NCBI RefSeq assembly: GCF_020858115.1
Contig: NZ_JACYMM010000009.1
Coordinates: forward strand, 2,419 to 66,418
From: Janthinobacterium sp. FW305-129
Lineage (GTDB): Bacteria; Pseudomonadota; Gammaproteobacteria; Burkholderiales; Burkholderiaceae_D
Reading direction: 5' to 3'
DNA: 64,000 bases
The notes beneath the pieces were generated by a model, which saw nothing but the letters and a program-made list of their open reading frames with translations, was not told where the DNA came from and ran no database searches. Positions 8,945-19,130 of the stretch are shown piece by piece; positions within the stretch are counted from its first letter, which is position 1, and every line of letters starts with the position of its first letter. The position numbers were made by a program, and so were the translations under genes.

Positions 8945-9021
8945 TGGTCGGGGCGAGAAGATTCGAACTTCCGACCCCATGCACCCCATGCATGTACGCT
9001 ACCAGGCTGCGCTACGCCCCG
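8945..9021 (-). tRNA. tRNA-Pro (anticodon GGG)
   Basis: 77 bases including an encoded CCA. The acceptor stem CGGGGCG/CGCCCCG closes. The anticodon arm is CATGC-ATGGGGT-GCATG with anticodon GGG, and the T-arm contains GTTCGAATC. The D-arm GCGC/GCGT closes with a G-U pair. It reads codon CCC and possibly CCU. Confidence 0.95.
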
Positions 9022-9024
9022 ACG

Positions 9025-9040
9025 AGGTGGGAATTATAGC
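9025..9040 (-). promoter_or_regulatory. Promoter of tRNA-Pro (extended -10)
   Basis: On the minus strand TGCTATAAT (TATAAT at 9038-9033, with TG one base upstream) lies 11 bases before the tRNA 5' end. The -35 is weak, as usual for an extended -10 promoter. Confidence 0.7.
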
Positions 9041-9122
9041 AGAGGCTTTTAGGTTTTTGCCATGCTTTGCGCTTGATTCATATCGAACTGCGCAAAGTTT
9101 TTTTCAATCCCCCGCAAAACGC

Positions 9123-9737
9123 TTACTCACTCAGCAGCAGCGCCGTCAGGATGATGCGGAAGCCGGCGATCAGCGGCTCGACCTTCACGTCCGGATTGTG
9201 GATGAAGCGCACGGGCAAGCCCTGGTACATGGCGACCAGGGCATCGAGGCGCCCTTGCAGCATTTCCTCATCGGCCGGCAAGCCGCGCTTGATGCGCGCG
9301 TCTCGGATGATGGAGAGAAACAGCTGGCGCGAGCGCTGGTCCGAGCATTGCAGCATGTCGGCGATCACCGGATTGCGCGACGCTTCGGCAAAGATTTCCA
9401 GCGGCATCATCCATGTTGTCGGATCCAGCGCTTCGAGCACATGCTCGCCCGCATTGTCGATCACGGCCTGCAGCGGGTCTTCGCGCTGCGCCAGATCCTG
9501 CATCAGGTTCGACACCCGCTCCGTATTCTGCATGACGAAGGCGGCAATGATCGCATCCTTGCTGTCAAAATAATTATAGATGTGGCCCGCGCTCATGCCG
9601 GCCGCTTTCGAAATCTCGGCCATGCTGGCGCCGTGGAAGCCGCGGCGGCTGAAGCAGCTTTCGGCCGCATCGAGCACCTGCTTGCGCCGCGTGTTGGCGC
9701 GCTCGGGATCCGGATGCTTCTTTTCAACTTGGTTCAT
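9123..9737 (-). CDS. TetR/AcrR family repressor of the efflux operon
   Basis: 204 residues. The N-terminal HTH spans about residues 17-62 (RKQVLDAAESCFSRRGFHG, ISKAAGMSAGHIYNYFDSKD), followed by an all-helical ligand-binding domain. By position it is the last gene behind the RND efflux operon on the same strand, not divergent as in acrR/acrAB. The family represses pump operons and is released by pump substrates. The inverted repeat in the promoter at 15714-15731 is a plausible target. A strong hairpin (9755-9784) separates it from the channel gene and may lower its expression relative to the pump. Confidence 0.88.
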   Translation of the reverse strand: MNQVEKKHPDPERANTRRKQVLDAAESCFSRRGFHGASMAEISKAAGMSAGHIYNYFDSKDAIIAAFVMQNTERVSNLMQDLAQREDPLQAVIDNAGEHVLEALDPTTWMMPLEIFAEASRNPVIADMLQCSDQRSRQLFLSIIRDARIKRGLPADEEMLQGRLDALVAMYQGLPVRFIHNPDVKVEPLIAGFRIILTALLLSE

Positions 9738-9754
9738 GACTTTTCCAGTAGCGC

Positions 9755-9784
9755 GCCGGCCCTGCCCTTGCGGGCAAGGCCGGC
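9755..9784 (-). terminator. Strong intercistronic hairpin with GCAA tetraloop
   Basis: On the minus strand GCCGGCCTTGCCC and GGGCAGGGCCGGC form a 13 bp stem (one T-G wobble) closed by a GCAA loop, 17 bases after the channel-gene stop. No T-tract follows, so partial termination or 3'-end protection of the pump mRNA is more likely than full termination. Confidence 0.6.
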
Positions 9785-9800
9785 GTCGGCGTCCCCGTGA

Positions 9801-11249
9801 TTATTGGACGCCGCCAGCCGCCGCGACGGCTGTCTGCTCAGGCTGCCAACCGCCGCCCAGCACCTTGTACAAGGTCACCAGGTTGGTCGATTTGGCCAGG
9901 CGCGCCGTGATCAGGCTTTGCTGCGCCGTGTACAGCGCGCGCTGGGCCACCAGGGCGTTCAGGTAGGACTCGGCGCCCTGCTTGTAGCGCGCGTCGTGGA
10001 TGGTGTAGCTCTTCGTCGACGCCTCGACCAGCGAGACCTGCGATTGCAGGCGCTCGTCGATGGTGCCGCGCTGGGCCAGCGCATCGGACACTTCACGGAA
10101 GGCGACCTGGATCGCCTTTTCGTATTGCGCCACGGAGATTTCACGCTGCACCTTGGCGATATCGAGGTTGGCGCGGTTCACGCCGCCATCGAAGATCGGC
10201 AAGCTGATCTGCGGAATGAAGCTCCACGTGCCGCTGCCCGCCTTGAACAGGCCCGACAGGTTGTCGCTGACCGAACCGGCCGTGGCCGTCAGCGAAATGC
10301 GCGGGAAGAAGGCCGCGCGCGCCGCGCCGATGTTGGCGTTGGCGGCACGCAAAGTGCGCTCCGCCGCCAGCACGTCGGGACGGCGTTGCAGCACGTCCGA
10401 CGGCACGCCGGACGGAATGTCCGCCAGGGCCGTCACGGTGCCGAACTCGGCTGGCGGCAGCAGGTCGGCCGGCACGGGGCCGCCCACCAGCAAGACCAGC
10501 GCGTTTTGATCCAGCGCAACCTGGCTCGTGAAGACCGCCACGTCGGAACGTGCCGATTCGACGCTGGTCTGGGCATCGTACTTGTCCAGGCCGGAAGTAG
10601 CACCGGCACTGAAGCGGCGCACGGCCAGGTCATACGACGACTGCTGGCTCTTCAGGGTGTCCTGCGCCACGCGCAGGCGCTGCTGGTCGGCCACCAGGTT
10701 CAGATAGGTGCTGGCCACTTCGGCCACCAGACTGATCTGCTGTGCGCGGCGTGCTTCTTCCGTGCCCAGGTATTGCTCCAGCGCGCTGTCGGACAGACTG
10801 CGCACGCGGCCGAAGAAGTCCAGCTCGTAGGCCGACACGCCCAGGTTCGCCGTGTACTGGCGGTTGATCGACGCTTCGCCCGTCGGGCTGGCGTTTTTCG
10901 AGATGCGCGTGGCCGACTGGCCGCCCGAGGCCGACAGGGTCGGGATCAGGGCGGCGCGTTCGATGCCGTACGTGGCGCGCGCCTTCTCGATGTTCAGGAT
11001 CGAGACGCGCAGGTCGCGGTTGTTGGCCAGCGCCAGTTCCAGTACCTGGCGCAGGCGCGCATCGGCAAAGAACTCGCGCCAGGCGACGTCCGCCACCGGC
11101 TTGGCGTCGGCGGCGGCCGTGTCGGCCTTGTAGGAAGGGCCCGTCGGCCACGCCGTGGGCGCCGGCGCGGCCGGACGCTCATACGTGGGAGCCAGGCTGC
11201 AACCGGCCAGCAAGGCCAGTGCCGCCATGGAGAGTAGTGATTTTTTCAT
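9801..11249 (-). CDS. Outer-membrane efflux channel lipoprotein (OprM/NodT family)
   Basis: 482 residues from ATG 11249. A lipoprotein signal peptide with lipobox LAGC predicts cleavage before Cys and lipid anchoring. The rest shows the duplicated outer-membrane efflux protein architecture (long helices with [21 protein letters not shown] heptads and strand-rich inserts). It forms the trimeric TolC-like exit duct for the RND pump encoded just upstream. Its start overlaps the end of the pump gene region: ATG 11249 follows the pump stop (11251-11253) by one base, with AAGGA upstream. A further ATG at 11261 would overlap the pump gene and lacks spacing for a ribosome site. Confidence 0.93.
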   Translation of the reverse strand: MKKSLLSMAALALLAGCSLAPTYERPAAPAPTAWPTGPSYKADTAAADAKPVADVAWREFFADARLRQVLELALANNRDLRVSILNIEKARATYGIERAALIPTLSASGGQSATRISKNASPTGEASINRQYTANLGVSAYELDFFGRVRSLSDSALEQYLGTEEARRAQQISLVAEVASTYLNLVADQQRLRVAQDTLKSQQSSYDLAVRRFSAGATSGLDKYDAQTSVESARSDVAVFTSQVALDQNALVLLVGGPVPADLLPPAEFGTVTALADIPSGVPSDVLQRRPDVLAAERTLRAANANIGAARAAFFPRISLTATAGSVSDNLSGLFKAGSGTWSFIPQISLPIFDGGVNRANLDIAKVQREISVAQYEKAIQVAFREVSDALAQRGTIDERLQSQVSLVEASTKSYTIHDARYKQGAESYLNALVAQRALYTAQQSLITARLAKSTNLVTLYKVLGGGWQPEQTAVAAAGGVQ

Positions 11250-11250
11250 A

Positions 11251-14200
11251 TTAATGTGCATCCTTGGAAAGCGTGACGGCTGGCGAACCAGGCGTCGCCG
11301 GCGTGGCGGGCGCGTCCGGCTTCGAGAAGAAGCCGCGCACCAGCACGAAGAACACCGGCACGAAGAAGATACCGAGGAAGGTGGCCGTCAACATGCCGCC
11401 CAGCACGCCGATACCGATGGCGTTCTGGCTGCCGGAACCGGCGCCGCTGGAAATAGCCAGTGGCAACACGCCCAGGCCGAAGGCAATCGAGGTCATCAGA
11501 ATCGGACGCAGACGCAGACGCACCGCATGCAAGGTCGCGTCCAGCAGCGACATGCCCGATTCCTGCATTTCCTTGGCAAATTCCACAATCAGAATCGCAT
11601 TCTTCGCCGACAGGCCCACCACCGTGAGCAAGCCCACCTGGAAGTACACGTCGTTCGACAGGCCGAACAGCCACGTACCGAGCACGGCGCCGATCACGCC
11701 CAGCGGCACGACCAGCAGCACGGAGAATGGAATCGACCAGCTTTCATACAGCGCGGCCAGGCACAGGAAGACGATCAGCAGCGACAGCGCGTACAGCTGC
11801 GGCGTCTGCGAACCGGATTCGCGCTCTTCCAGCGATACGCCGGTCCAGCTGAAGCCGATGCCAGGCGGCAACTTGGCGACCATTTCTTCCATCGCGTTCA
11901 TGGCGGCGCCCGTGCTTTGGCCCGGCGCCGGCGTACCCAGGATCTCTACGGACGGCAAGCCGTTGTAGCGTTCCAGGCGTGGCGAAGCGTAAATCCACTT
12001 GCCGGTGGCGAAGGCCGAGAATGGCACCATCTGGCCAGCCGTGTTGCGCACGAACCATTTGTTCAAGTCTTCCGGCAGCATGCGCGAACTGGCGTCACCC
12101 TGGATGAACACTTTCTTCACGCGGCCACGGTCGAGGAAGTCGTTCACATATGAACTACCCCAGCCCACGCTCAGCACGCGGTTGATTTCCGAGATCTGCA
12201 AGCCCAGCGCCGTTGCCTTCTGCTGGTCGATGTCGATCTTGTACTGCGGCGTATCTTCCTGGCCGTTCGGGCGCACGCCGACCATGGCCGGATTCTGCGA
12301 CGCCATGCCCAGCAACTGATTACGCGCCGCCATCAGGGCGTCATGGCCGACACCGCCGATATCCTGCAGCTGCATGTCGAAACCGGTGGCGTTACCCAGT
12401 TCCAGCACGGCAGGCGGTGCAAACGTAAACACCATCGCATCCTTGATCTGCAACAACTTGCCCATGGCGCGACCGGCCACGGCCGGCGCTTTTTGCGCCA
12501 CGTCCTTGCGCAGCGACCAGTCTTTCAGGCGCACGAAGGCGATACCCGTATTCTGGCCGTTACCGCCGAAGCTGAAACCGGCGACGGCAAACACGGAAGC
12601 GACGTTGTCTTTCTCGCTGTTCATGAAGTGGTCTTCGACCTGTTCGATCACTTTCAGGGTGCGCTCTTGCGTGGCGCCCGTCGGCAATTGAATCTGCGTA
12701 AACAGGATGCCCTGGTCTTCTTCCGGCAGGAAGGAGGTCGGCAGGCGCATGAAGACGAATACCAGGCCAGCCAGCAGGATGACGTACAACAGCATCGAAC
12801 GGCCGCGGTGGCGGATCATGCTGCCAACCCAGCCCTGGTAGGTGTTGCTGCTGCTATCGAAGCTGCGGTTGAACCAGCCGAAGAAACCCTTGTTCGTCGC
12901 GTGATGGCCCTTCTCTACCGGCTTGAGCAGGGTGGCGCACAGCGCTGGCGTAAATACCAGCGCGACGACGACGGACAGCACCATCGACGAGACGATCGTG
13001 ATCGAGAACTGGCGGTAAATCACGCCCGTCGAACCGCCGAAGAAGGCCATCGGCACGAACACGGCCGACAGCACCATGGCGATACCGACCAGCGCGCCCG
13101 TGATCTGCGTCATGGACTTGCGCGTCGCTTCCAGCGGCGACAAGCCCTCTTCGCTCATCACGCGCTCGACGTTTTCCACCACCACGATCGCATCATCGAC
13201 CAGCAGACCGATGGCCAGCACCATGGCGAACATGGTCAGCGTATTGATCGAATAGCCGAAGGCATTCAGGATACCGAAAGTACCGAGCAGCACGACCGGC
13301 ACGGCCATGGTCGGGATCAGCGTGGCGCGGAAGTTCTGCAGGAACAGATACATCACCAGGAACACCAGGATGACCGCTTCGACCAGCGTTTTGACCACTT
13401 CTTCGATGGACAGTTTCACGAACGGGGTCGTGTCGAACGCCACCTGGTAGCTCATGCCTTCAGGAAATTGCTTGCTCAGGTTGCCCAGCATGGCTTTCGC
13501 CGCATTGGCCGTGTCGAGCGCGTTGGCGCCTGTCGCCAGCTTGATCGCCACGCCCGTGGCCGCATGGCCGTTGTAGCGGGCCACGGTGTTGTAGTTCTCG
13601 CGGCCCAGTTCCATGGTGGCCACGTCCTTCAGGTACACCATGGCGCCATTGGTCGTGGTTTTCAGCAAGATGGCACCGAACTGCTCCACCGTTTGCAAGC
13701 GGCTTTGCGCCGATACGGTCGCATTCAGCTGCTGGCCCTTGATGGACGGCGTGCCGCCCAGCTCACCGGCCGACACTTCCGCATTCTGCGCCTGCACGGC
13801 CGTGATCACGTCCGCCGGTGTCAGGTTAAAACTTTGCAGCTTGGCCGGATTGAGCCAGATACGCATGGCGTACTGCGAACCGAACAGGGTCACGTCGCCC
13901 ACGCCCGCTACGCGGCTGAGCGGATCGACGACGTTGGCGGCCACATAGTCGCTCAAGTCGGTCTGGTCCATCTTGCCGTTTTCGGAAATGAAGCCGAACA
14001 CCATCAGGAAGTTCTTCGTCGCTTTCGACACGACGAGGCCCTGCTGCGTGACGGCCGTCGGCAGCAGTGGCGTGGCCAGTTGCAGCTTGTTCTGCACTTG
14101 CACCTGAGCAATATCAGGATTGGTGCCGCTGGTGAACGTCAAGGTGATGCTGATGCCGCCAGTGGCATCGCTCGACGAGGCCATGTAGCGCAAGCCGTCG

Positions 14201-14415
14201 ATCCCCTTCATCTTTTGTTCGATGACCTGGGTGACCGCATCTTCCACGGTCTTGGCGGAGGCGCCAGGGTAGGAGCCGCTGATCGAAATCGACGGCGGAG
14301 CGATGCTCGGGTACTGCGCGATCGGCAGGCTGAGGATCGAAATCACGCCGGCAAGCATGATGACGATCGCGACCACCCAGGCAAAAATCGGGCGGTCAAT
14401 GAAAAAACGGGCCAT
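11251..14415 (-). CDS. RND multidrug efflux pump, inner-membrane subunit (AcrB/MexB type, HAE-1)
   Basis: 1054 residues, the normal length for the hydrophobe/amphiphile efflux-1 family. It starts with [21 protein letters not shown]. The proton-relay pair is present in [17 protein letters not shown] (TM4) and the matching lysine in [13 protein letters not shown] (TM10). Two large periplasmic loops flank the second membrane domain. It drives drug or solvent export from periplasm or inner leaflet by proton antiport, as a trimer, with the fusion protein (14431-15645) and channel (9801-11249) encoded in the same operon. Spacing to the fusion gene is 15 bases. Confidence 0.96.
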   Translation of the reverse strand: MARFFIDRPIFAWVVAIVIMLAGVISILSLPIAQYPSIAPPSISISGSYPGASAKTVEDAVTQVIEQKMKGIDGLRYMASSSDATGGISITLTFTSGTNPDIAQVQVQNKLQLATPLLPTAVTQQGLVVSKATKNFLMVFGFISENGKMDQTDLSDYVAANVVDPLSRVAGVGDVTLFGSQYAMRIWLNPAKLQSFNLTPADVITAVQAQNAEVSAGELGGTPSIKGQQLNATVSAQSRLQTVEQFGAILLKTTTNGAMVYLKDVATMELGRENYNTVARYNGHAATGVAIKLATGANALDTANAAKAMLGNLSKQFPEGMSYQVAFDTTPFVKLSIEEVVKTLVEAVILVFLVMYLFLQNFRATLIPTMAVPVVLLGTFGILNAFGYSINTLTMFAMVLAIGLLVDDAIVVVENVERVMSEEGLSPLEATRKSMTQITGALVGIAMVLSAVFVPMAFFGGSTGVIYRQFSITIVSSMVLSVVVALVFTPALCATLLKPVEKGHHATNKGFFGWFNRSFDSSSNTYQGWVGSMIRHRGRSMLLYVILLAGLVFVFMRLPTSFLPEEDQGILFTQIQLPTGATQERTLKVIEQVEDHFMNSEKDNVASVFAVAGFSFGGNGQNTGIAFVRLKDWSLRKDVAQKAPAVAGRAMGKLLQIKDAMVFTFAPPAVLELGNATGFDMQLQDIGGVGHDALMAARNQLLGMASQNPAMVGVRPNGQEDTPQYKIDIDQQKATALGLQISEINRVLSVGWGSSYVNDFLDRGRVKKVFIQGDASSRMLPEDLNKWFVRNTAGQMVPFSAFATGKWIYASPRLERYNGLPSVEILGTPAPGQSTGAAMNAMEEMVAKLPPGIGFSWTGVSLEERESGSQTPQLYALSLLIVFLCLAALYESWSIPFSVLLVVPLGVIGAVLGTWLFGLSNDVYFQVGLLTVVGLSAKNAILIVEFAKEMQESGMSLLDATLHAVRLRLRPILMTSIAFGLGVLPLAISSGAGSGSQNAIGIGVLGGMLTATFLGIFFVPVFFVLVRGFFSKPDAPATPATPGSPAVTLSKDAH

Positions 14416-14430
14416 TAATATTCTCCTGAA

Positions 14431-15645
14431 TTAGTGGGCGCTGGCAGCCGATGCGGCGGCAGAAGCGGCAGCGGCGGGCGCAGGAGCAGCTTCGGCCTTG
14501 GCCGGCACGGCAACGGCTGGGGCGCCTGGCTTGACTTTTTGCAAGCCTTCCACGATCACGCGGTCGCCTGCGGCCAGGCCGGACGTCACCAGCCAGTTGG
14601 TGCCGACCGTGCCGCTGGTGGTCAGCACGCGTTGCTCGACCTTGTTTTCCTTGTTCAGGATCAAGGCGGTTGCCTGACCCTTCTGGTTGCGCGTCACGCC
14701 CACTTGCGGCACGGTGATGGCTTTTTCATCGACGCCCGTTTCCAGCTGGGCACGTACGTACATGCCTGGCAGCAATTCGCCTTTCGGGTTCGGGAACAGC
14801 GCGCGCAAGACCACGTTGCCGGTGGTCGGATCGACCGTCACGCCGGCGAACTGCAGCTTGCCCGATTCGCTGTACTTGCTGCCGTCCGGCAAGATCAGAT
14901 CGACCTTGGCCTGGCCTTCGCCGACTTTTTTCAGCGAACCGTCGGCCATCTGGCGCTTCAGGCGCAGCAGGTCGGTGCTCGACTGGGTCACGTCGACATA
15001 CATCGGATCGAGTTGCTGCACGGTGGTCAGGGCCTCTGCCTGGCCCGCCGTAACCAGCGCGCCGGCCGTCACGGTCGAACGGCTGGTGCGGCCGCTGATC
15101 GGCGCCGTCACGGTGCTGTAGCGCAGGTTGATGTTCGCCGATTCCAGCGCCGCGGTAGCGGACTCGACGTCTGCCTTGGCTTGCTCGAAGGCAGCGACGG
15201 CGTCATCGTATTCCTGGCGGCTCACGCCTTCGATGGCGACCAGTTCCTTGTAGCGCGATGCTTTCGGGCCGGCCGTCAACAGGTTGGCCTTGGCTTTCGA
15301 CAGGGCAGCCTTGGCGGAATTATAAGCAGCCTGGTAGGTGGCCGAGTCGATCTGATACAGGGCCGTGCCCGCTTTCACATCGCTACCCTCGACGAACAGG
15401 CGCTTCTGGATCAAACCGCCCACTTGCGGGCGCACATCGGCGACCTGGTAGGCATTTGTGCGGCCGGGCAATTCGGCGCTCATCGGCAACGCGGCCGGAT
15501 TAACAGTAAACACGACCACCTGCGGCGCTTGCTGCGCGTGAGGTGCTTCCTGTTTTTTACCGCAGCCGGCCATGATTACAGTGGCGCACAGAACGGCAAT
15601 AGCGCCGCTCGTACGCGGCGACGTCAAGGAAAAGGTTGGTTGCAT
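14431..15645 (-). CDS. RND periplasmic membrane-fusion lipoprotein (AcrA/MexA type)
   Basis: 404 residues. The lipoprotein signal ends in IMAGC. Then follow the barrel-sandwich/lipoyl half-motif (VRPQVGGLIQKRLFVEGSDVKAGTALYQID), a coiled-coil hairpin (about residues 100-170), the second lipoyl half and beta-barrel, and an Ala-rich C-terminal tail (about the last 30 residues). It links the RND pump to the outer-membrane channel. It is the first gene of the operon; its promoter with a candidate TetR operator lies at 15714-15742. Confidence 0.95.
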   Translation of the reverse strand: MQPTFSLTSPRTSGAIAVLCATVIMAGCGKKQEAPHAQQAPQVVVFTVNPAALPMSAELPGRTNAYQVADVRPQVGGLIQKRLFVEGSDVKAGTALYQIDSATYQAAYNSAKAALSKAKANLLTAGPKASRYKELVAIEGVSRQEYDDAVAAFEQAKADVESATAALESANINLRYSTVTAPISGRTSRSTVTAGALVTAGQAEALTTVQQLDPMYVDVTQSSTDLLRLKRQMADGSLKKVGEGQAKVDLILPDGSKYSESGKLQFAGVTVDPTTGNVVLRALFPNPKGELLPGMYVRAQLETGVDEKAITVPQVGVTRNQKGQATALILNKENKVEQRVLTTSGTVGTNWLVTSGLAAGDRVIVEGLQKVKPGAPAVAVPAKAEAAPAPAAAASAAASAASAH

Positions 15646-16065
15646 CTTGGACTTTCTGAAAAAGAAGCTGGCTAGTGTCGTTAGAAATGACTAAATTTAT
15701 TAACGCAGATCAAAGAATGAACGATCATTCTAAAATCGTCAAGCATCGTTACAATTGAAACAAAGTAACCTTTAAGCGTTTTTTATTGCTAATGATGCAA
15801 TTAAATGGCGACAACAACAGCAGCGGCGCACCAGCAGGATCGTTCGGAATACGGGCTGGCGGCGGCAAAACGGCAAAGCGGGAGAGTTGGATTGAATGAA
15901 TACTTTAGCAGGGTCAAGATTTCTTTGCTGAACCTGCCCACAAGTGTGCAACACTGCCGGCCCCCGCTTGCATGGCGGCCGTAATTATTTACTAATGGTA
16001 TCGAAAAGACATGCCCCGGCGGACGCGCTAATATATTAGCCACAGCGTGGCGAAGCGAGGACGCG
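15646..16065. other. Divergent intergenic region, efflux operon / KaiC-like gene
   Basis: No gene. The left side holds the efflux promoter and operator. The right side should hold the promoter of the KaiC-like gene: an AT-rich TAATATATTAG lies at 16030-16040 and GAGGA precedes the ATG at 16066. Confidence 0.5.
15714..15742 (-). promoter_or_regulatory. Efflux operon promoter with TetR-type operator
   Basis: AGAATGAACGATCATTCT at 15714-15731 is an inverted repeat with perfect 7-base arms around ACGA. On the minus strand TTGACG (15742-15737) can serve as -35, so the palindrome falls between the -35 and a weak -10 (CATTCT or nearby). This is the usual place for a TetR-family operator. Binding by the regulator at 9123 is inferred. 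Confidence 0.65.
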
Positions 16066-17580
16066 ATGACGACAGCACAGGCGCAAGGAACGGCGCAAGA
16101 CGATGGCGCGGGCGGCCGGGACGCGCCGCCGCTGCTGTCGACGGGCGTCGCGGGCCTCGACACCATACTGAGTGGCGGCTTGCTGGCCGAGCGCCTGTAC
16201 CTGATAGAAGGCGAACCGGGCACGGGCAAGACCACGCTGGCGCTGCAATTTCTGGCCGAAGGCGCGCGCAATGGCGCGCCCGTGCTGTATATCGCCCTGG
16301 CCGAATCGGAAATCGAACTGCGCGCCGCCGCCCGCTCGCATGACTGGGACCTGGCCGGCATCGCCATCGAAGAAGTGGCGCCCAGCGACGACATGCTCGA
16401 CCCCGAGCGCCACTACACCATCTTCCACCCGTCGGAAATCGAACTGGCATCGACCAACCGGCGCATCCTCGCGGCCATCGAGAAGCACCACCCTGCCCGC
16501 CTGGTGCTCGACTCGCTGTCCGAACTGCAGTTGCTGGCGGAAAACCCGCTGCGCTACCGGCGCCAGGTTCTCGCCTTGAAACAATACCTGGCCAGCCGCC
16601 ACTGCACCACCATGCTGATCGATGACCGCTCCGCGCTCGATGACGGCTTGCAAGTACGCAGCGTGGCCCATTGCGTCATTTCGCTGGAGCTGCAAAACCA
16701 GGACTATGGCAATGACCGGCGCCGCGTGCGCGTGGTGAAATACCGGGGCGTGCCGTTTCGCAGCGGCACGCACGACTACAAGATCGCCCAGGATGGCCTG
16801 GTCGTCTATCCGCGCCTGGTGGCGGCCGACACGCGCCGCGACGGCGACCACCGGCGCCTGTCGAGCGGCGTGCATGAACTCGATGCCATGACGGGCGGCG
16901 GCCTGGAAGAAGGCATGAGCACCCTCATTTCCGGCCCCGCAGGCAGCGGCAAGTCAACCTTGGCGGCGCAGTTCGTGCATGCGGCAACAAAGCGCGGCGA
17001 ATCGTGCGCCATGTTCCTGTTCGAGGAAGCGCGCAGCAAGCTGCTGCACCGGACGGACGATCTGGGCATGCGGCTGAAGGAAGCGCTCGATACCGGCTTG
17101 CTGAGCGTGCAGCAAGTCGACCCGGCCGAGCTGACCCCGGGCGAATTCGCCCAGGCCGTGGTCGACGCGGCCGAACGGGGCGCCAGGATGATCGTCATCG
17201 ACAGCCTGAACGGCTACATGCACGCCGTGCCCGACGAGCGCTTCCAGAGCACCTACCTGCACGAGCTGCTCAATTACCTGAGCCAGCGCGGCGTGGCCAC
17301 CCTGCTCGTCGGCGTGCAGCAAAATATGCTGGGCATGTCGATGACGACCTCGGCCGACGCCAGCTACCTGGCCGACAGCGTCATCATGTTGCGCTACTAC
17401 GAAACCGAAGGCGAAGTGCGGCAAGCCATTTCCGTCTTCAAGAAGCGCGGCAGCGCGCATGAGCGCAGCATCCGCCGCTTCGAGATCGGCCCGCAGGGCT
17501 TGCGCATCGGCCCGACACTGGCCGGTTTCCACGGCATCCTGTCGGGCATGCCCACCGTCGGCGGCACGCCATTTCCCTAG
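16066..17580 (+). CDS. KaiC-like tandem RecA-fold ATPase
   Basis: 504 residues, two KaiC/RecA modules in tandem as in cyanobacterial KaiC. Walker A is GEPGTGKTT at residues 49-57 and GPAGSGKST at about 290-298. Each is followed by a catalytic-acid strand and a Walker B (RLVLDSLSE; MIVIDSLNG). In the second module, at the place of the KaiC Ser-Thr autophosphorylation pair, I read Ser433-Tyr434 in ADASYLADS. No kaiA or kaiB is nearby. The gene is followed after eight bases by a hybrid histidine kinase, so signalling through that kinase is likely. In non-cyanobacteria such proteins are linked to stress or light responses; a clock is not implied. ATG chosen for the GAGGA site. Confidence 0.88.
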   Translation: MTTAQAQGTAQDDGAGGRDAPPLLSTGVAGLDTILSGGLLAERLYLIEGEPGTGKTTLALQFLAEGARNGAPVLYIALAESEIELRAAARSHDWDLAGIAIEEVAPSDDMLDPERHYTIFHPSEIELASTNRRILAAIEKHHPARLVLDSLSELQLLAENPLRYRRQVLALKQYLASRHCTTMLIDDRSALDDGLQVRSVAHCVISLELQNQDYGNDRRRVRVVKYRGVPFRSGTHDYKIAQDGLVVYPRLVAADTRRDGDHRRLSSGVHELDAMTGGGLEEGMSTLISGPAGSGKSTLAAQFVHAATKRGESCAMFLFEEARSKLLHRTDDLGMRLKEALDTGLLSVQQVDPAELTPGEFAQAVVDAAERGARMIVIDSLNGYMHAVPDERFQSTYLHELLNYLSQRGVATLLVGVQQNMLGMSMTTSADASYLADSVIMLRYYETEGEVRQAISVFKKRGSAHERSIRRFEIGPQGLRIGPTLAGFHGILSGMPTVGGTPFP

Positions 17581-17588
17581 AGCAAGCC

Positions 17589-19115
17589 ATGGAACAGCGC
17601 ATCCTGATCTACGCGCCGGCCGGCCAGGACGCCGCCCTGGCCAGCCAGGTGCTCGCCGGCAGCGCCATTGCCAGCCACGCCTGCCGCAGCGCAGGCGAGC
17701 TGGCCGAGCAGCTGGCGCTGGGCGCGGGCGGCGTGCTGACGGTGGACGAAGCACTGCATGCGGGCGCCTACCAGGTGCTCGACGAGTACGGGCGGCAGCA
17801 GCCGGACTGGTCCGACCTGCCCATCATCCTGCTGACGCATGCGGGACTCGATTCCCTGCCCTTGCGGCAAGCCATCGCCACCCTGGGCAACCTGACCCTG
17901 CTGGAACGCCCCGTGCACATGTTGACCCTGATCACCTCGGCGCACGCCATGCTGCGCGCGCGCCAGCGCCAGTACCAGGTGCGCGAAACGCAACGGCGCA
18001 AGGATGAATTCCTCGCCAGCCTGGGCCATGAGTTGCGCAATCCGCTGGCGCCCATCAAGACATCGATCGCCCTGCTCAGCCATTTATATCCTGAATCGGA
18101 ACAGGTGAACAAGGTCAAGGGCGTGATCGAGCGCCAGGTCACGCACCTGACGCGGCTGGTCGATGACCTGCTCGACGTGGCGCGCATCACCAGCGGCAAA
18201 GTAGTGCTCCAACGCAAGGACATTGCGCTACAACAAGTCCTCAGCCATGTGATCGAGCTGTGCCAGCCGACCGCCAGCAGCCGCAACATCAGCATCGCGC
18301 TGGACTTGCCGCCGCACACGGTGATGCTGCATGCCGACTATGCGCGCCTGGTGCAGATCTTTGCGAATATCGTCTCGAACGCCGTCAAATTCACGCCGAG
18401 CGGCGGGCACATCCACATTACGGCCCGGCTGGCCGACGGCCAGCTGCAGGTGGCCGTGGAAGACAATGGCATCGGCATCGACCCGGACGCCATCCCGCGC
18501 ATCTTTTCCATGTTCGAACAGGGCCGCACGGTGGCGGGCCAGATGGCCAGCGGCCTGGGCATCGGCCTGAGCCTGGCGCGCCAGTTTGCTGAAATGCACG
18601 ATGGCAAGATCGAAGCGCAGAGCGCCGGCCCCGGGCAAGGCAGCCGCTTCGTCGTCACCCTGCCCGCCAGCATGCCCGCAGGGCCGGCCGCCACGCCGGC
18701 CAGCGATGTGCCGGCCGGGCCGGACCAGGCCGTGCAAGTGCTGGTGGTGGACGACAACCGCGATGCGGCCGATTCGCTGCAGACGCTGCTCCAGCTGGAA
18801 GGCCACGCCGTGCGGGTCGCCTACGACGGCGCACAGGCGCTGGCCGCCGTCGATGCCCTGTGGCCGCAACTGATCGTGATGGACCTGGGCATGCCGGGCA
18901 TGGACGGCTACGAAACGGCGCGCCAGATCCGCCTGAAAGCACGGGGGCGCGACGTGCTGATGCTCGCGTTGACGGGCTGGGGCGATACAGGAGGGCGCAC
19001 GGCGCAAGCAGGGTTCGACCATCACCTGACCAAACCCGTCGATTTCGACGCCATCGCCGCCCTGCTGCAGCAGCACCTGGCGCAGCGGGCGGCGGCCACG
19101 ACGCAGGCGGAGTGA
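17589..19115 (+). CDS. Hybrid sensor histidine kinase / response regulator, partner of KaiC-like ATPase
   Basis: 508 residues, cytosolic, no membrane segment. Residues 1-125 look like a degenerate receiver domain (RILIYAPAGQDAA..., DLPIILLTHAG). A HisKA domain follows with His147 in LGHELRNPL, a HATPase_c domain (NIVSNAVKFTP; DNGIGIDP; a Gly-rich GLGIGLSLARQF), a Pro/Ala linker, and a C-terminal receiver with phospho-acceptor Asp432 in MDLGMPGMDG. Phosphate would pass from His147 to Asp432; no output domain is present, so another partner must read the signal. It is encoded directly behind the KaiC-like gene, a recurring pairing in proteobacteria. The input signal is unknown. Confidence 0.9.
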   Translation: MEQRILIYAPAGQDAALASQVLAGSAIASHACRSAGELAEQLALGAGGVLTVDEALHAGAYQVLDEYGRQQPDWSDLPIILLTHAGLDSLPLRQAIATLGNLTLLERPVHMLTLITSAHAMLRARQRQYQVRETQRRKDEFLASLGHELRNPLAPIKTSIALLSHLYPESEQVNKVKGVIERQVTHLTRLVDDLLDVARITSGKVVLQRKDIALQQVLSHVIELCQPTASSRNISIALDLPPHTVMLHADYARLVQIFANIVSNAVKFTPSGGHIHITARLADGQLQVAVEDNGIGIDPDAIPRIFSMFEQGRTVAGQMASGLGIGLSLARQFAEMHDGKIEAQSAGPGQGSRFVVTLPASMPAGPAATPASDVPAGPDQAVQVLVVDDNRDAADSLQTLLQLEGHAVRVAYDGAQALAAVDALWPQLIVMDLGMPGMDGYETARQIRLKARGRDVLMLALTGWGDTGGRTAQAGFDHHLTKPVDFDAIAALLQQHLAQRAAATTQAE

Positions 19116-19130
19116 CTGATTTCCTTACTC

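Noticed and set aside
8945-9021. Prophage or integrative element at tRNA-Pro
   Set aside because: No integrase gene and no duplicate of the tRNA 3' end in the window.
8740-9039. Plus-strand frame containing [13 protein letters not shown]
   Set aside because: Well-known artefact: it is the reverse complement of the tRNA-Pro gene.
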